From the NCBI GenBank assembly GCA_026214975.1, contig CM047814.1, forward strand, positions 23,325,058 through 23,389,057: a stretch of 64,000 nt of DNA. Reading direction: 5' to 3'. The position numbers and the translations under genes are program-made. Below, piece by piece: positions 43,675 to 54,789 of this stretch. The notes beneath the pieces were generated by a model that made no database searches, had not been told where the DNA came from, and saw only the letters and a program-made list of their open reading frames with translations. Every line of letters begins with the position of its first letter. Positions within the stretch are counted from its first letter, which is position 1. This DNA comes from Gentiana macrophylla. Lineage: Eukaryota; Streptophyta; Magnoliopsida; Gentianales; Gentianaceae.

Positions 43675-43810
43675 TCATCAACGGACCTTAATTTATCAAC
43701 AAGAGAAAGAAAATATCTCCATCACTCTCATCTTCAACGAAACCAGCCTGACCAGACTCTTTACTATGCCCTTTCTTCTTTTCACGTTTTTCTTTGTTCT
43801 TAAGACGAAA

Positions 43811-44533
43811 TCAATCAGATTTGATATGCCCGATATTTTTACAATAATTGCACGTCAAATCTTTATGTCTGGGATTCAAAACATAATTCTCACTATCTGC
43901 ATCTTTCTTATTTGATCTACCCCGAACTACCAGCACGTCTGCCTGACTACTACTACTTCCCCCAGTTATATCTTTATCAATCTGCTCTTTCGATTTCAAA
44001 ATCGACTTAATAATTTTGTAAGAAATAGTTTCCTGACCATAAAGCATCGTTTCCCTAAAATGCTTAAACGACTGGGGAAGCGAACACAATAACAACAGGG
44101 TATGATCCTCATCATCAATCTTCGCATCTATATTACTCAAATCCATCAGCAGGGAATCAAATTTATCTAAGTGCGATAATATAGATGACCCTTCAGACAT
44201 ACGAAGCATATACAAACTTTGCTTTAAATAAAGCCTATTCTCAACGGTTTTCTTCATATATAACGATTTTAATTTTCCCCACAAATCCTTAGCAGTAACC
44301 TCAGTGGCTACCTCTCTTAAAACCTCATCAGAAAGACACAAGATGATACCTGACCTAGCCTTCTTGTCGAGACCATCAAACTCCTCATCTGACATTTTCT
44401 CCGGCTTTTTCTCCTTCCCAAGCAGCGCAATATCGAAGCCCTCATGAATCAGCATAGCCTCCATCTTCAACTGCCACATCCCGAAGTTGACGTTTCTGTC
44501 GAACTTCTCAAAATAATACTTAGTTACCATCAT
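43811..44533 (-). CDS. Gag of the gag-only element
   Basis: An intact 240-codon frame from ATG 44533: YFEKFDRNVNFGMWQLKMEA, HEGFDIALLGKEKKPEKMSD and TAKDLWGKLKSLYMKKTVEN. RLYLKQSLYMLRM, SHLDKFDSLLMDLSNI and LLLLCSLPQSFKHFRETMLY follow. It ends in CNYCKNIGHIKSD, where the final C of the CCHC knuckle falls beyond a frame break. This is the capsid/nucleocapsid precursor of copia elements and the only gag in this window open over nearly its full length. Confidence 0.9.
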   Translation of the reverse strand: MMVTKYYFEKFDRNVNFGMWQLKMEAMLIHEGFDIALLGKEKKPEKMSDEEFDGLDKKARSGIILCLSDEVLREVATEVTAKDLWGKLKSLYMKKTVENRLYLKQSLYMLRMSEGSSILSHLDKFDSLLMDLSNIDAKIDDEDHTLLLLCSLPQSFKHFRETMLYGQETISYKIIKSILKSKEQIDKDITGGSSSSQADVLVVRGRSNKKDADSENYVLNPRHKDLTCNYCKNIGHIKSD

Positions 44534-45012
44534 GGTGGCTACTCGGAAAATCTCAACAAATATCTCGGCTCAGAAACCTCGACTCACAAAAAAACACCTC
44601 AAAAAAACCTCTGGAAATAACCTCAGCTCCGATACCAGTTTGTTAGGAAAAACGAACCGAGCAATAGCTCTTAACGAAGGTAACACAAAATAACAAACGG
44701 AAGGAAAAAGATAAAACACCAAATGTACGTGATTTCCAAAGAATATGCCGACTAGTCACAAAGCGAAGAGAATATTACTAAAGAGAGAAATACAAAAAGA
44801 TACAACTCTCTCTAAAGCGCAAAACAATAAAAAAATAATGGGCGCGATTAAGAGTTTATCTTGATTGATACACAAATTGACACACAAATAAACAAAAGAA
44901 GCTAATGCCTATTTTATATCAAAACTAAGTCGACCAAATCTTGGAAATTGTCGATGTGGGAATGATTTGGTGTCAAGTATCAACAATGGGCTTTGGCCCA
45001 TATATCTTAACA

Positions 45013-46144
45013 TCTTCTACCCGGTCTCAATCTTATTCATAAAGGAGTCCATAACTATTTCATGTTTTACTTTTATTTGATGTTCCATTGTATGAGTTTC
45101 GTATAATCATATATATATATATATATATCAATTATCCTTTAACAAAGCTAAGTAGAAGCTATAATCAAGTAGCTTGATTCAAGTGGTAAGTGAGCTTTGA
45201 GAACGCCTAAGTAGTAAGGTTTGAAAGAGCTTTCAGATCGTGCTTACCTCTACCTGCGCATCGCGACCTGCACCAAGTAGAAGCTATATATTATGATTAG
45301 ATTAATTAAAAACCTGGATTAATATATTGATTACGCGATCACTTGAGGTACAAACATACAACAGATTATGACAACATAATAGTACTATCATGTACTAGAA
45401 AAACATTATTACTAGATGACCTGCTGGCAAATAATCATCGGATAAAAGATTAATTAATAGGGCAACATAGTGCAAAAATAGATTCAGCTTCTTTCTTTCA
45501 TTTATATTAATCCCTTGATTTGTAGAGGCCCTTTGCAAATATAATCACCAGAGCTTCAGGTTTTTCATCCTGCATACGAAGGAAGAACACAAGTGCTATT
45601 AGGTAAAGTTTTTTAATTTTCGAAAATAAAATTGCTAAAAAGCAGGTCACTCCTAACCACGTTAAACGTATATGGAACCGGCTACGTCACGTATATGAGT
45701 GTTGCACTGACCATAGGGATGTCATGGTAGGGTTGCTATGTCCACATGAATGGTGTATTATCAAGGCCGGCCCAATGCATAGGCGGATTAGGCCCAAAAA
45801 TATCCAGGGCATATTGATTGTGTGTGTGGAGTTATTGTGACCACTGGGTGGCATGGTAATTATAAAAGGTTTCATGAACGGGTGTGTGTGAGCAGTGGTC
45901 GTGCCCTAGAAAAGTATGATTGTTGTTGGGTGCGTGTGTGGGTACATTTTGTGCTAATTGATTCATATGTGCCGTGATGTGGGCCCGGACATATGTGAAT
46001 TTATGGGGTATGTATGTGACGTTGATGGATGTAGCGAAGGTGTTTCTTGCCCGGATTACTAAGCGTGCAAAATTCAATCAAATCAAATCAATTGCATAGT
46101 TGTGTGCGCGTGTGTGTATGTAAAATGATAAGGAACCCGAACAA
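45013..46144. other. Gene-poor flank with a possible terminal exon
   Basis: On minus, a possible last exon at 45507-45569 follows a pyrimidine-rich acceptor (TTCGTATGCAG) and reads DEKPEALVIIFAKGLYKSRD then stop. I do not recognise the protein. An (AT)n run lies at 45108-45128. Frames at 45687-46077 (minus) have no domain. Confidence 0.3.
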
Positions 46145-46408
46145 CATGGGCGGCTGCAGGAATACCGGGTTGGGGGTCAGGGATCGAGAGCAGCACCATC
46201 ATAGGACGATAATTTTATGTTTTTTTTTAGAAATGTTGAAGGGTCAATAGTATTGGATAGATAAAACAGTGGGTCAGCCGTTGAAAATAAGGGGGTCAAT
46301 TGGCTATGTCCCATTATTTATCTATACAAATATACATAGCAATTTTTTTTTTTTAATTTATTAAGGGGGTCAAGTGCACCCCAACCCTTCCATGTAAGGC
46401 CGCCCCTG
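46145..46408. mobile_element. hAT-like MITE
   Basis: Terminal repeats CATGGGCGGCTG and AAGGCCGCCCCTG are imperfect inverted copies. The 8-bp CCGAACAA flanks it at 46137-46144 and 46409-46416. Length 264 bp, no coding. Confidence 0.85.
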
Positions 46409-46559
46409 CCGAACAATGTTGTATAACGAAGATAACTTGGGATGAAAATAACCTAATATTTTGTAATGTGTAAATGAAATGTGCTATGTTTTGTTATGGT
46501 ATTTGTTGGACTCTGTGAATATGCATGTAAAGTGTTAAAAGTGAGTTCACATGTCATAT

Positions 46560-47215
46560 AATCTGGGAATGAGGCTTGAGTTACATTCGACACAATCTTT
46601 CTTATTGTGCAATTTCGCAACCATACCTTTCAATTTCAAGAGCTCAAGAAGTTTTGTGAAATATGGAAGAATCCAAATTGATGCTACCCTTGAGATGTGT
46701 TGTAAATCGTAGTTATGTTTTATGTTATTTCCTTTTTAGTTGTTGTTAGATTCCCTTTTTAGAATAAAAATGTAACCGCCTGTGGACAAGTTTAATGAAA
46801 TAAAACAGTTGGTTGTTATTTGGTTTGTTATCTAGTTATCTAAGCTAAGTTTGTTTTAAGTTTGTTTTAATGCTTCCGCTTCTATCACATGGTAGTTAAT
46901 TTAAGGATTGCCTGTCATATTGGATTCTAAATATGACGGGTGTCAAACATTTCGTTTGCAAAAATTCTTGAATTTCACGAGCAGGTCGTTACAGTTGGTA
47001 TCAGAGCATAGAATTAGGAAAACGCGGGTGGAGGGAGGAAGAAGCCTTGTGTGTTGAGTCTGGAATAAGGAAACCCGAGAAAGATTTTCTAGAGCCTAAA
47101 GTGTTTTGTTTGAGATCTATTAAGAAAAAATCTTTGGCTGGCGTTAAGATGAAGTTGGACCCAGAGAGGGGAATCAAAGTGTGTAGTAACAACAAGATGT
47201 CTAGGAAAGACTAGA
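46560..47215 (+). repeat. Gypsy-type LTR end with primer-binding site
   Basis: TTTCACGAGCAGGTCGTTACA ends an LTR at 46993. GTTGGTATCAGAGCATAG follows immediately, the initiator-Met primer-binding site of plant LTR elements. Internal leader continues to about 47215. A second, decayed copy of the LTR end (ATATGACGCATGCCAAACA, then GAGAGCAG) lies at 47420-47482. No pol domain follows. Confidence 0.65.
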
Positions 47216-48082
47216 TAAGGTAAGCCTTAAGTGTGCATCTTAGACAAGTATTAGGTGGTTTACTTGCTTCTATGTCTAAGTTCTTTATGTGCATCAACGT
47301 CAAAAGTACGTGGACCTTTTATGTTGTGGAAAATTATATTCAGTACATGCTACTTGTTTTGCTTTTTGCTATGTGTGCTTTGTATCTATTCTGGGATCGA
47401 GTTTCGAGCACATAACTCAATATGACGCATGCCAAACAGTTAATTTTCTAAAAATACTCAAATTTTGAGAGCAGTGTCCAAACATATTTAGAGACAAAAA
47501 AATACTAATAATATTGCATTGATAAAAATTTGGGGCCTAATAGAGACTTGTCAATCACACACACTCTCTCTCTCCTTTAACCGCTCTTCATATTTTCTCT
47601 CGCCTGAAAGGTTCGATGGTGTAGATCTACCGCCCCACTGGCGTCATGCCAGAGGAGGTTCCTAGTTTTTTGTAAATCATTTTCTTCCTTTTGTGATTTC
47701 TTCTCCGTTTCTTTCTCTCACCGTTCTCCATGACTCTGGGGCTGCAAAGCCTCTTCCCAGCCGGTGGGTTGATGTGGAGGGGGAGATCGACGTCTTCTAC
47801 TTCGTCATGAAGGTGTTTCAGCCTTTCTTCTCTACCTCCAGAAAGATCTAGGTCAAATCTGGTGTTTCTCCGGCGTTAGAGAAGGATCCTCTCCGGTCAT
47901 GGCTTCTCTCTCTGGAGACCACCTTTGTTTCTTCCGCTTTCAAGCCTCTTGTGGCTTGCATCGGGCCGATGTGAAGGTTCGAGTTCGTTGTTGGAAGCGG
48001 TGTAAATATCCGAAATTTGGGAAATGGCAAACGTGTCATTTTATAAAGTTCGAATATTATGTTTTATTATTAAGTATTAAAG

Positions 48083-48159
<77 letters not shown>

Positions 48160-48940
48160 TTTAGAGACAAAAACTGTCAATTGACTTGTTTTTTCTCAAT
48201 TTACCCGGAAAATAACCCGGCTATGCCCTGTATATCATCCTCTCCCCCACCCTACGAACTGATTCTGCAGAAAACACGCCCCTCCCACTAACTTTTGGCC
48301 AACTTCCCCAAACCACTCCAACCCTATTTCTCATCCCACTCCCCGTAACTCCCATCCCATTTCTTCCCACCGGACGCAATTTCTTCCCACGATCTGATTT
48401 TGCAGAAAACACGCCAATCCTTTGAAATCCCTATTCCTCAAAAATCTCAACAGAAGCACCTACTCTACAACAAACATCATCTTTCTCTATCGTTCTCATC
48501 GACAGATTCACAATTGAAATAGCTGTAACCAATCCAGCATATCGTTGACACTTCACTGATTTTGCATTTTTTTTTTATCTTCACTGATTTTGCATTTTTT
48601 TCCTAACGGAAAAGAATTTGAAGAGATATCACATCAGGCTTTTTAATATTTGGATGTTCCGGCAAAGCCCTTGCTCCAAATGAGGACGATCATGCTTTGG
48701 GTTCTTATTTCTGAATTGCCTGCAAAGTTTCTGAATTTTTCTTGGAGTTGTGCTTTGATCAAGTAAGGAAATGTGGTAATGCAATTGCTTGGTGATATGT
48801 GATGTTAAGGTAAATATTTTCTGCTGTTATGATGTTTAGAATGATGTTAATCTTGGATGGTTTTGGGTAGAATTCGATAGAGTTCAGAAAATTGATTATA
48901 GTGTAGTCTGTTTAGATGATTTTAAACTTGGTTGGTTTTC
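47216..48940. other. Gene-poor stretch with AT microsatellite
   Basis: 47525-48050 has pyrimidine-rich, leader-like sequence (CTCTCTCTCTCC; GGTCATGGCTTCTCTCTCTG) possibly from a LINE 5' region. An (AT)n run spans 48085-48157. 48220-48600 resembles a 5' untranslated leader with two TGATT(C/T)TGCAGAAAACACGCC copies (48262 and 48396). No coding sequence is recognised. Confidence 0.4.
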
Positions 48941-48941
48941 A

Positions 48942-49045
48942 TATTCGTTGATTGCAGATCATAGGACTGTGGGATTCAGTGACCTGGATGAGCTTACCTT
49001 TTGTTTACCGTAAGTCGAAATCTTCCGCTATGATGGTTTATGAGT
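48942..49045 (+). repeat. Duplicated intron-exon-intron block, copy 1
   Basis: TGATTGCAG, an exon-like ATCATAGGACTGTGGGATTC to TTGTTTACC, then GTAAGTCGAAATC is repeated nearly exactly at 50007-50112. Both splice-like borders are included. Confidence 0.85.
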
Positions 49046-49136
49046 ATGTTTTTTTCATAGAAACAAGATCATTTAAGTTTTTGTGTCTTGCTTACCGCTT
49101 CAAAATTTTAACAAGTTGACCTTGATCCTTGCGCAG

Positions 49137-49885
49137 TCATCCTTTGGTTTTGTTCATTACTATGACCATAATTCTACTGCACTGGCTATTTTATCTCTAA
49201 ATGGAAGGCAATTGTAAGCTGAATCTTTGACCAAATTTTGCTGTCTTTCTTTTTATATCTATATCAGTGATGTAATATATTGAATTTATAGGTTTGGGCA
49301 GCCTATCAAAGTTCACTGGGCATTTGACAAATGGTCGAGAGAGAAGACACATCAAGTGGGTTTTTCTTTTCATTTCTCATTTGAAATTATAGGGTGTGTT
49401 TGGTAGGGAGAAAATAGATGAGAAAAGAAAAGATTTTTTTTCTTTTCTCAAGTTGGACATGTTTGGTTAATCGAGAATGGAAAAGTGTATTTTCTCAAGT
49501 TGGAGACTTTTCTCAAATCTTAATTCTTTTCCACCTTTTTAATTCTCAGGCTAAGGTGAAGAAAAGTTGAGCGAGAATAGAAAAGTCCATTAATTCTATT
49601 CTCAACATCTTTTCTATGCATACTAAACAAATTGTGAGAATATTTTTTTTTCTTTTCTCGTCTTTTCTTTTCTCATGTCTATTCTCTGCATTTTTCTTTT
49701 CTTAACTTTTCTCCATACCAAACATGCCCTTCTTAGTTGGAAGAATTTTAGAAGATACTATCATCCATATTTATGATACACTACCCTTATATGTAGATCA
49801 TTCCCACATTTTTGTTGGCGATCTCAGCCCTAAGGTTACTGATGCGATGTTGTTTGCCTGCTTCTCTATTTATCCCAGTTGCTCA
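49137..49885 (+). pseudogene. UBP1-type RNA-binding protein, partial gene with introns
   Basis: Exon 49137-49213 reads SSFGFVHYYDHNSTALAILS then LNGRQL, with the RNP1 part of an RRM, bounded by GCGCAG and GTAAG. Exon 49292-49355 reads FGQPIKVHWAFDKWSREKTH. Exon from 49797 reads [20 protein letters not shown] then CFSIYPSCS, the RNP2 start of the next RRM. Order and junctions match plant oligouridylate-binding (UBP1/RBP45-type) nuclear proteins. Start, rest of RRM2 and RRM3 are missing. A MITE lies in the second intron. Confidence 0.85.
49391..49730. mobile_element. MITE in an intron of the UBP1 fragment
   Basis: AGGGTGTGTTTGGTAGGGAG and the complement of CTCCATACCAAACATGCCCT are terminal inverted repeats. 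The interior is rich in TTTTCTCA/GAGAAAAG. The style is that of PIF/Harbinger-type MITEs, but a clean 3-bp TSD was not found. Confidence 0.75.
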
Positions 49886-50006
49886 GAGAAAATTAAGGTA
49901 TAGCAGATTTGTTTGGAGGATGAAGGGTGAATACACAAGCATTTATAGTACATTTTTAAGGTAAGGGTTTTTTTTTACACTAACCGTTGATTTTTCTTTT
50001 CTTTTT

Positions 50007-50112
50007 CATATTCGTTGATTGCAGATCATAGGACTATGGGATTGAGTGACCTGGATGAGCTTACCTTTTGTTTACCGTAAGTCGAAATCTTACGCTATGA
50101 TGGTTTCTGAGT
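50007..50112 (+). repeat. Duplicated intron-exon-intron block, copy 2
   Basis: Second copy of 48942-49045, about 1.06 kb downstream and after the UBP1 exons, with few substitutions. Confidence 0.85.
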
Positions 50113-50745
50113 ATTTTTTTTTTTTAAGAAGAGAATGTGTTTTTTTAGAAAAATCCTTTTTTAATGATTACTATTCCTGCTTTGTCTTTACATAGTATTA
50201 TGCATACAAAGCTTAATAAGTGAATCTTAATTGATTTTTTGGATTAAAGCTAAATTTGTGTACTATTAAAAGGTTTGGTGTGGTACAAATAAGCGTTACC
50301 GTGTTAAGTTGTGTGTGATGCAAATAAATTCTCCCTTTTTGGGGAAGGATTCATGTTTTTTTAAGCATAATTTAGGACTAAACTTTGAAGAATAATTATT
50401 TATGGTAGAAATTTTGTGAAGCTTCTCTAGGTATGAGACAGTGATAGATTGAAAGGACTTAGTAAAGGGGTCTCATTTCCTGGATGAAATTATATTTGAA
50501 AATACAAACTGAGTTTTTTGGTTTTGAAAGCTGAGGTAAAAAAGGTATTTTTTGATATGTTATCGGTTCTTGCCAGATTGAATGTTAGGAGTAAAGGAAC
50601 GATCCTTCACACGAGCTCTGAAGCGTAGTTTGATACTTCTGTTTATTTACTTTAATAATACACCCCGTGGCTTATAATCTTTAATCGAGCTACGTGAATC
50701 TTGATATCCGTAGTTGAAACTTAATATGTTGTTTTTCCATTGAAT

Positions 50746-51228
50746 AGTGGGTATCCATTGTTGCGTGATCCACATTACAACAAAGGGCTTGCCTTTACAG
50801 AACGAGAGAATGATGCCCACTACTTACGTGGTCTTTTTCCTCCAGTGGTCTTAAGCCAAGATACTCAGGTTTTCTACCCATATTAAGTCCCCTAGAAATT
50901 TTCTCTCGCGGACAACGTTTAACCACATATATTCTTACGTTGCTATGCAGGTCAAGAAAATGATGGCAAATAGGCGGCAATATCAGGTTCCCCTTCAACG
51001 TTTCATGGCCATGATGGATCTTCAGGTTGTTAAATTTCTTATCTTTAAACGCTCTTTGATTTCTGGTCAATTGTAAATGTCTTAAGTTGTTATGAAACTG
51101 GGGTTATTGGTTTTTACAGGAGAGGAATGAAAGTTTGTTTTATAAGATGCTTATTGAGAATGTTGAGGAGCTACTTCAAGTCGTTTACACTCAAACAGTT
51201 GGTGAGGCGTGTCAAAAACCCCAATTGT
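50746..51228 (+). pseudogene. NADP-malic enzyme, N-terminal exons
   Basis: Exon 50746-50868: [20 protein letters not shown] then [20 protein letters not shown]. Exon 50950-51025: VKKMMANRRQYQVPLQRFMA then MMDLQ. Exon 51120-51228: [20 protein letters not shown] then [13 protein letters not shown]. All three are open, with AG and GT borders, and match the malic enzyme N-terminal domain (oxidative decarboxylation of malate). The NADP-binding and catalytic parts are absent. In-phase introns mean DNA-level copying, not retroposition. Confidence 0.9.
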
Positions 51229-51389
51229 ACCATTCATTGTAGTGTATGTTATGTTTGATTACTTCAAACTTAGCAATCAAGCTTATTGCTAGATCGTTTT
51301 CCTCTATTTAAGCTGGATACACATTGTATGTATCATTTCACTTTACATTTCACTTCCAAGCATAACATTTTTCTTTACCTTATGATGTC

Positions 51390-51545
51390 AATTTCTTCGA
51401 AAACCTGGACAAAGCCGGTTGTTGGGCAGACGCCCATTGTTCATGATCTTGCAACGAATCCAGTGGATCATCCTCATGGACGAGGTGAGGGGTGCACGAA
51501 AAGAGGTCGGGGTTACATTGAAGGAAGCCCACCAAAGCTAGATTA
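51390..51545 (+). pseudogene. Possible ribosomal protein L2 (organellar type) fragment
   Basis: DLATNPVDHPHGRGEGCTKR lies inside a 124-codon frame. NPVDHPHGGGEG is the strongly conserved C-terminal motif of bacterial-type L2 encoded by organelle or transferred rpl2 genes. It differs by one residue here. The flanking residues are less like L2, so assignment rests on this motif. Confidence 0.6.
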
Positions 51546-51819
51546 TGGTCAGTGTGGTGTGTCCATAATTGATACACTTCGTATCCTGAATGTTGTATGT
51601 AATGTTGTACTTGATTTCCCTATGGCGCTCCTACGGTATCTTAAAGATTTAAATAATTGATTTTTTTACAGTCGATGGATCACGCTTTGTATGTGTATAT
51701 GTCCGTTTTCTATTATGCTATCAATCATTTACTTTTCATTCTCATTATTGTATGAGTTTCGGGACATTGTATTAAATTATATTTTATGCTGTCATTTTTC
51801 TTTATTACTCAATTTCAAA

Positions 51820-53495
51820 TATAACATTCCCCGTGATTTTTTACAAAAGAACTGTTGTAGGTGTCTATGGGAAAAAAAACTGACTTTAAATTCAGAGGCG
51901 ATTATCTTTTTTATTTACTATTTATTTTCAGTGTTATATATATATATTAAATGGGGAAAGTTGGAGTTATTTGTAATTAATGAGGAATTAAAGAGGATTT
52001 AATTTGGTGATTAATGGAAAATAAAGGAGGAGAAAAGCATGTTTTAGTATCATGTTGTAGCACGTGCATAGGTCGTGTAAAGACGCTGCGTTACTTAATG
52101 AAATTAGAATGCTGGGAAGTTTACAGAGCCGTTTTAGTGCACGTATATGGTAGGTAGCACGCGTGGCACATGTCCAGAAAGCATCAAGAATTATACAGAG
52201 ATCTTTTAGCGCACGCTATGGGCTCTCAGCGCTCGCGCCAAAAGCATACAGAAGCAGATTGAGGATTCGGAGAGGGTTTAGCGCGCGCCAAACCCTGATT
52301 TTAGTGAAACGTTGAGTTTTAAGCCCCAGGACCAGTTTTGAATGTTGTTTATTGATCTAATAACATTAAATAAACATGAACAAGCCTTGATTAAGCTTCT
52401 GGTACGTTTAGTTCCGGCACCGAATGGATTCTTCCAAAGAGTTGAAATTCGGGACCGTCGGAAGAGCATGATTGGCTTGTGCTTTGATGAATTATTATTC
52501 ATCAATGTCTATGTATATGCTAAGATATTGTGTCTAGTTGTCTTAAGAGAGTGAGCGGAAGGAGTAAAGGAGCTTTTCTTGTAAACACTTAGGTTATTAG
52601 TTAACAACAAATAATGAGACGTACTTGTGTAGCAAAAGACTAAACATCATGTCATTCTAGGCACAAGTTTATATCGCGATTTGTGGGCGGTTAGTAAAAT
52701 GAATAACATTTGTTGGCCTCTATGGGGCACCGAGAGTGGAGGACTTCGCCTGAACGTGTACACTATTGGGGTCATCATGTGGCTATTGGTGTGATCCACT
52801 GATAGGTTGCAAATTATATCTCGTGGTGGGTAGCACCATGCGTAGTGCCCTTGAATGCGGATGTAACAAAGATAAGCTAAACTAGAAACAAATAGTCATG
52901 AAATGTTGATAAGCATGAAGTGAAAACTAGAGTTTGAGTTGGTCTCACAAATAATATGAACATTTTCGTTGTAAAACTTAGTTATTCAATGGTTTCTTCC
53001 TCTTTACTAAGTACCTATGTACTTACCTCATTTGCATGTTTGTTTTGTATGCACTTTGGGGGTGAGAAAATGAACAGGTTGACTATGAGTTCGTTGATAA
53101 GTTTGAGTATGATATGTGACGATGATGATGCTATAATGATGTTTTTATTTTACTTTGTTTTACAAACGTTGTACTAGACTCAGTTGCATTTTAATTCAAG
53201 ACTTGTTGTACATTTGTTAAGATTGGTTTGTAAGTTAAGTTTGTGTACCTTTCTTAAGACTTCGTACTTGTGAACTTTGGACTTCTTCGTTGTTAGTTTA
53301 CTTTCCATCTTTAGTATGTTCGAGTTTCCATTCTTAGTAGCATTTATGGTTTTCCCCGAGTCTTTTAGCTTCCGTTTTACTAAACTTGGTACGATGTAGT
53401 AGAGGATTACGTATAATATTGAATTTAATTAATATTATACGTGCCGAACGTTCTTTTCTGGATAAGGACTCGGTATCCGAGAACGGGGCGTTACA
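51820..53495 (+). repeat. Gypsy-type LTR
   Basis: It starts near TATAACATTCCCCGTG (a decayed TGTAAC start) and ends GAACGGGGCGTTACA. It shares blocks with the solo LTR at 7513-13814: GCGTAGTGCCCTT (near 52842), TACTAAGTACCTATGTACTTAC (near 53005) and the terminal GGATAAGGACTCGGTATCCGAG. No matching TSD was found, so one end may be truncated. Confidence 0.65.
52050..52295. repeat. Repeated AGCGCRCGCT-type motif in the gypsy-type LTR
   Basis: TAGCACGTGCATA, TAGTGCACGTATA, TAGCACGCGTGGC, TAGCGCACGCTAT, CAGCGCTCGCGCC and TAGCGCGCGCCAA recur at irregular spacing of about 20-80 bp. They are partly palindromic and lie in the same LTR family as the ACGCCCGT cluster. Confidence 0.65.
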
Positions 53496-54060
53496 CAGAC
53501 GATAGCCGGTCTTTGTATTTGTGTGTGACTGGCTCGGTGGCTCTCTTCAAGCAGCGGATCCATAGTGGTGTTGGTGGTGGTTCGGAGGCATTCCGACGGT
53601 GTGTGGCTTCATAGTCCCACTAAGGCTCCGGGCTCTTAGCCGGCGATTGTTTTAGTTACTATCTCGTCAGAAGTATTAGTCAACTTACGGGCTCTTCTCT
53701 CCGATCAGTGGTGACGGTTAGTAGCGGTGGTTTTCCGGCGATGGCTACCAGTTTCCAAAGTTTCACCCTTGATAGTTGTTCCTTGGAATGTCAGACCTCT
53801 TTCTTTGTTTGTGTCCAGGTTGAATAAATTATGTTTGCCTTCATGAGATTTTTTTTGTCAAAACGTTCTTATGAGCCTGATGCTTTGATAGCAATCTAGT
53901 TTGTTTTTTTGTTGATAGTGGTTAGTCATGGTTTCTCTGTTTTGGTGTCTGTACGTTTTGTGCTAACCGGGTATTTTCCGGCTTTGCTTGGCGTTGCTCG
54001 GATTTTTGTCTCTCTTTTTACTAGTGCTATACCGAGGTTTCAATAAAAAAATGGGAAATT
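53496..54060 (+). other. Possible LINE 3' end
   Basis: Ends TACCGAGGTTTCAATAAAAAAA, the typical tail of plant LINEs, preceded by non-coding GC-richer sequence (GGTGGTGGTTCGGAGG and TTTTCCGGCGATGGC). No reverse transcriptase domain is present. Confidence 0.4.
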
Positions 54061-54490
54061 TATTTAAAAGTGCATTGATGATTCTCGCTTAAAGGCTTGA
54101 CTTTGGTGGAGTGATTCAGTTAAAGGTTTGATTTTTACAAGTAGTAAAATGAAGGGTTTTTAGATGAAGAGATCGCCCTTTAAATGAAGAGAGGTTAATA
54201 CTGTCGCTTTTAAACGAAATACTTTAAAAAAATTCGTATTTTCGAATGGAAAAACAATCGGGACCTAATAATCATAGGGTCCTAGGCGTATCCCTCATGG
54301 GTCTATATATATGTTTATCTTGCGGGAAAATACTTGTGTGGTGAGGGAAATTTAAGGTGAATTGACGGGTGAAACGATCAGAACCAAACAGTTTAAATAC
54401 AAAATAAAACTGTGTGGTCTGTGCGGTGCCACACGGTGTCTCCACACCGTGTGGAGACACCACACAAGAATTACCCTATCTTGAGGTATT

Positions 54491-54645
54491 CAGTGGCGGA
54501 CGCAGGATCTCGGGTAAGGAGTGACAGTAAAAAATTTAAAGATACAAATAAAAAATTTAAGAAGGGACAAACAAGATACATACTACATATATTAGTAGGA
54601 TTTTTTCGGAAGTGTATCTCATAGCTGTATGTAGGTCCATCACTG
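54491..54645. mobile_element. hAT-like MITE
   Basis: CAGTGGCGGAC and GTCCATCACTG are inverted ends. GAGGTATT flanks it at 54483-54490 and 54646-54653. 155 bp. Related to the decayed copy at 6017-6180. Confidence 0.9.
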
Positions 54646-54789
54646 GAGGTATTAATGAAGGCTATAAGTCTTATTTGACCATTTTTTGATCTGAGACCTC
54701 CTACAAAGAAAGTTTTTTTTTATTTTTATTTTTATTTTTTTAGGATACTACAAAGAAAGCTAAGAAGCAAAAGGTGTTGAAACACTTAG

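Larger units (their letters stand above)
42775..45012 (-). mobile_element. Gag-only copia derivative (TR-GAG-like), minus strand
   Basis: LTRs at 42775-43145 and 44641-45012 run TGTTAGG...TCTTAACA on plus. The TSD is TCTTC (42770-42774 and 45013-45017). A polypurine tract (complement of AATCTCCACCTT) and a primer-binding site (complement of GCTCCGATACCA, 44627-44638) are present. Only about 1.5 kb lies between the LTRs, holding gag and part of a protease. Integrase, reverse transcriptase and RNase H are absent, so movement would need proteins supplied in trans. Confidence 0.95.

Noticed and set aside
46600..53495. One large gypsy element from the LTR end at 46993 to the LTR end at 53495
   Set aside because: The two LTR ends are not the same sequence, and no pol domain or matching TSD links them.
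48200..53500. Helitron call for the gene-fragment region
   Set aside because: No TC start or CTRR end with hairpin could be found by eye, so only gene-fragment capture is claimed.
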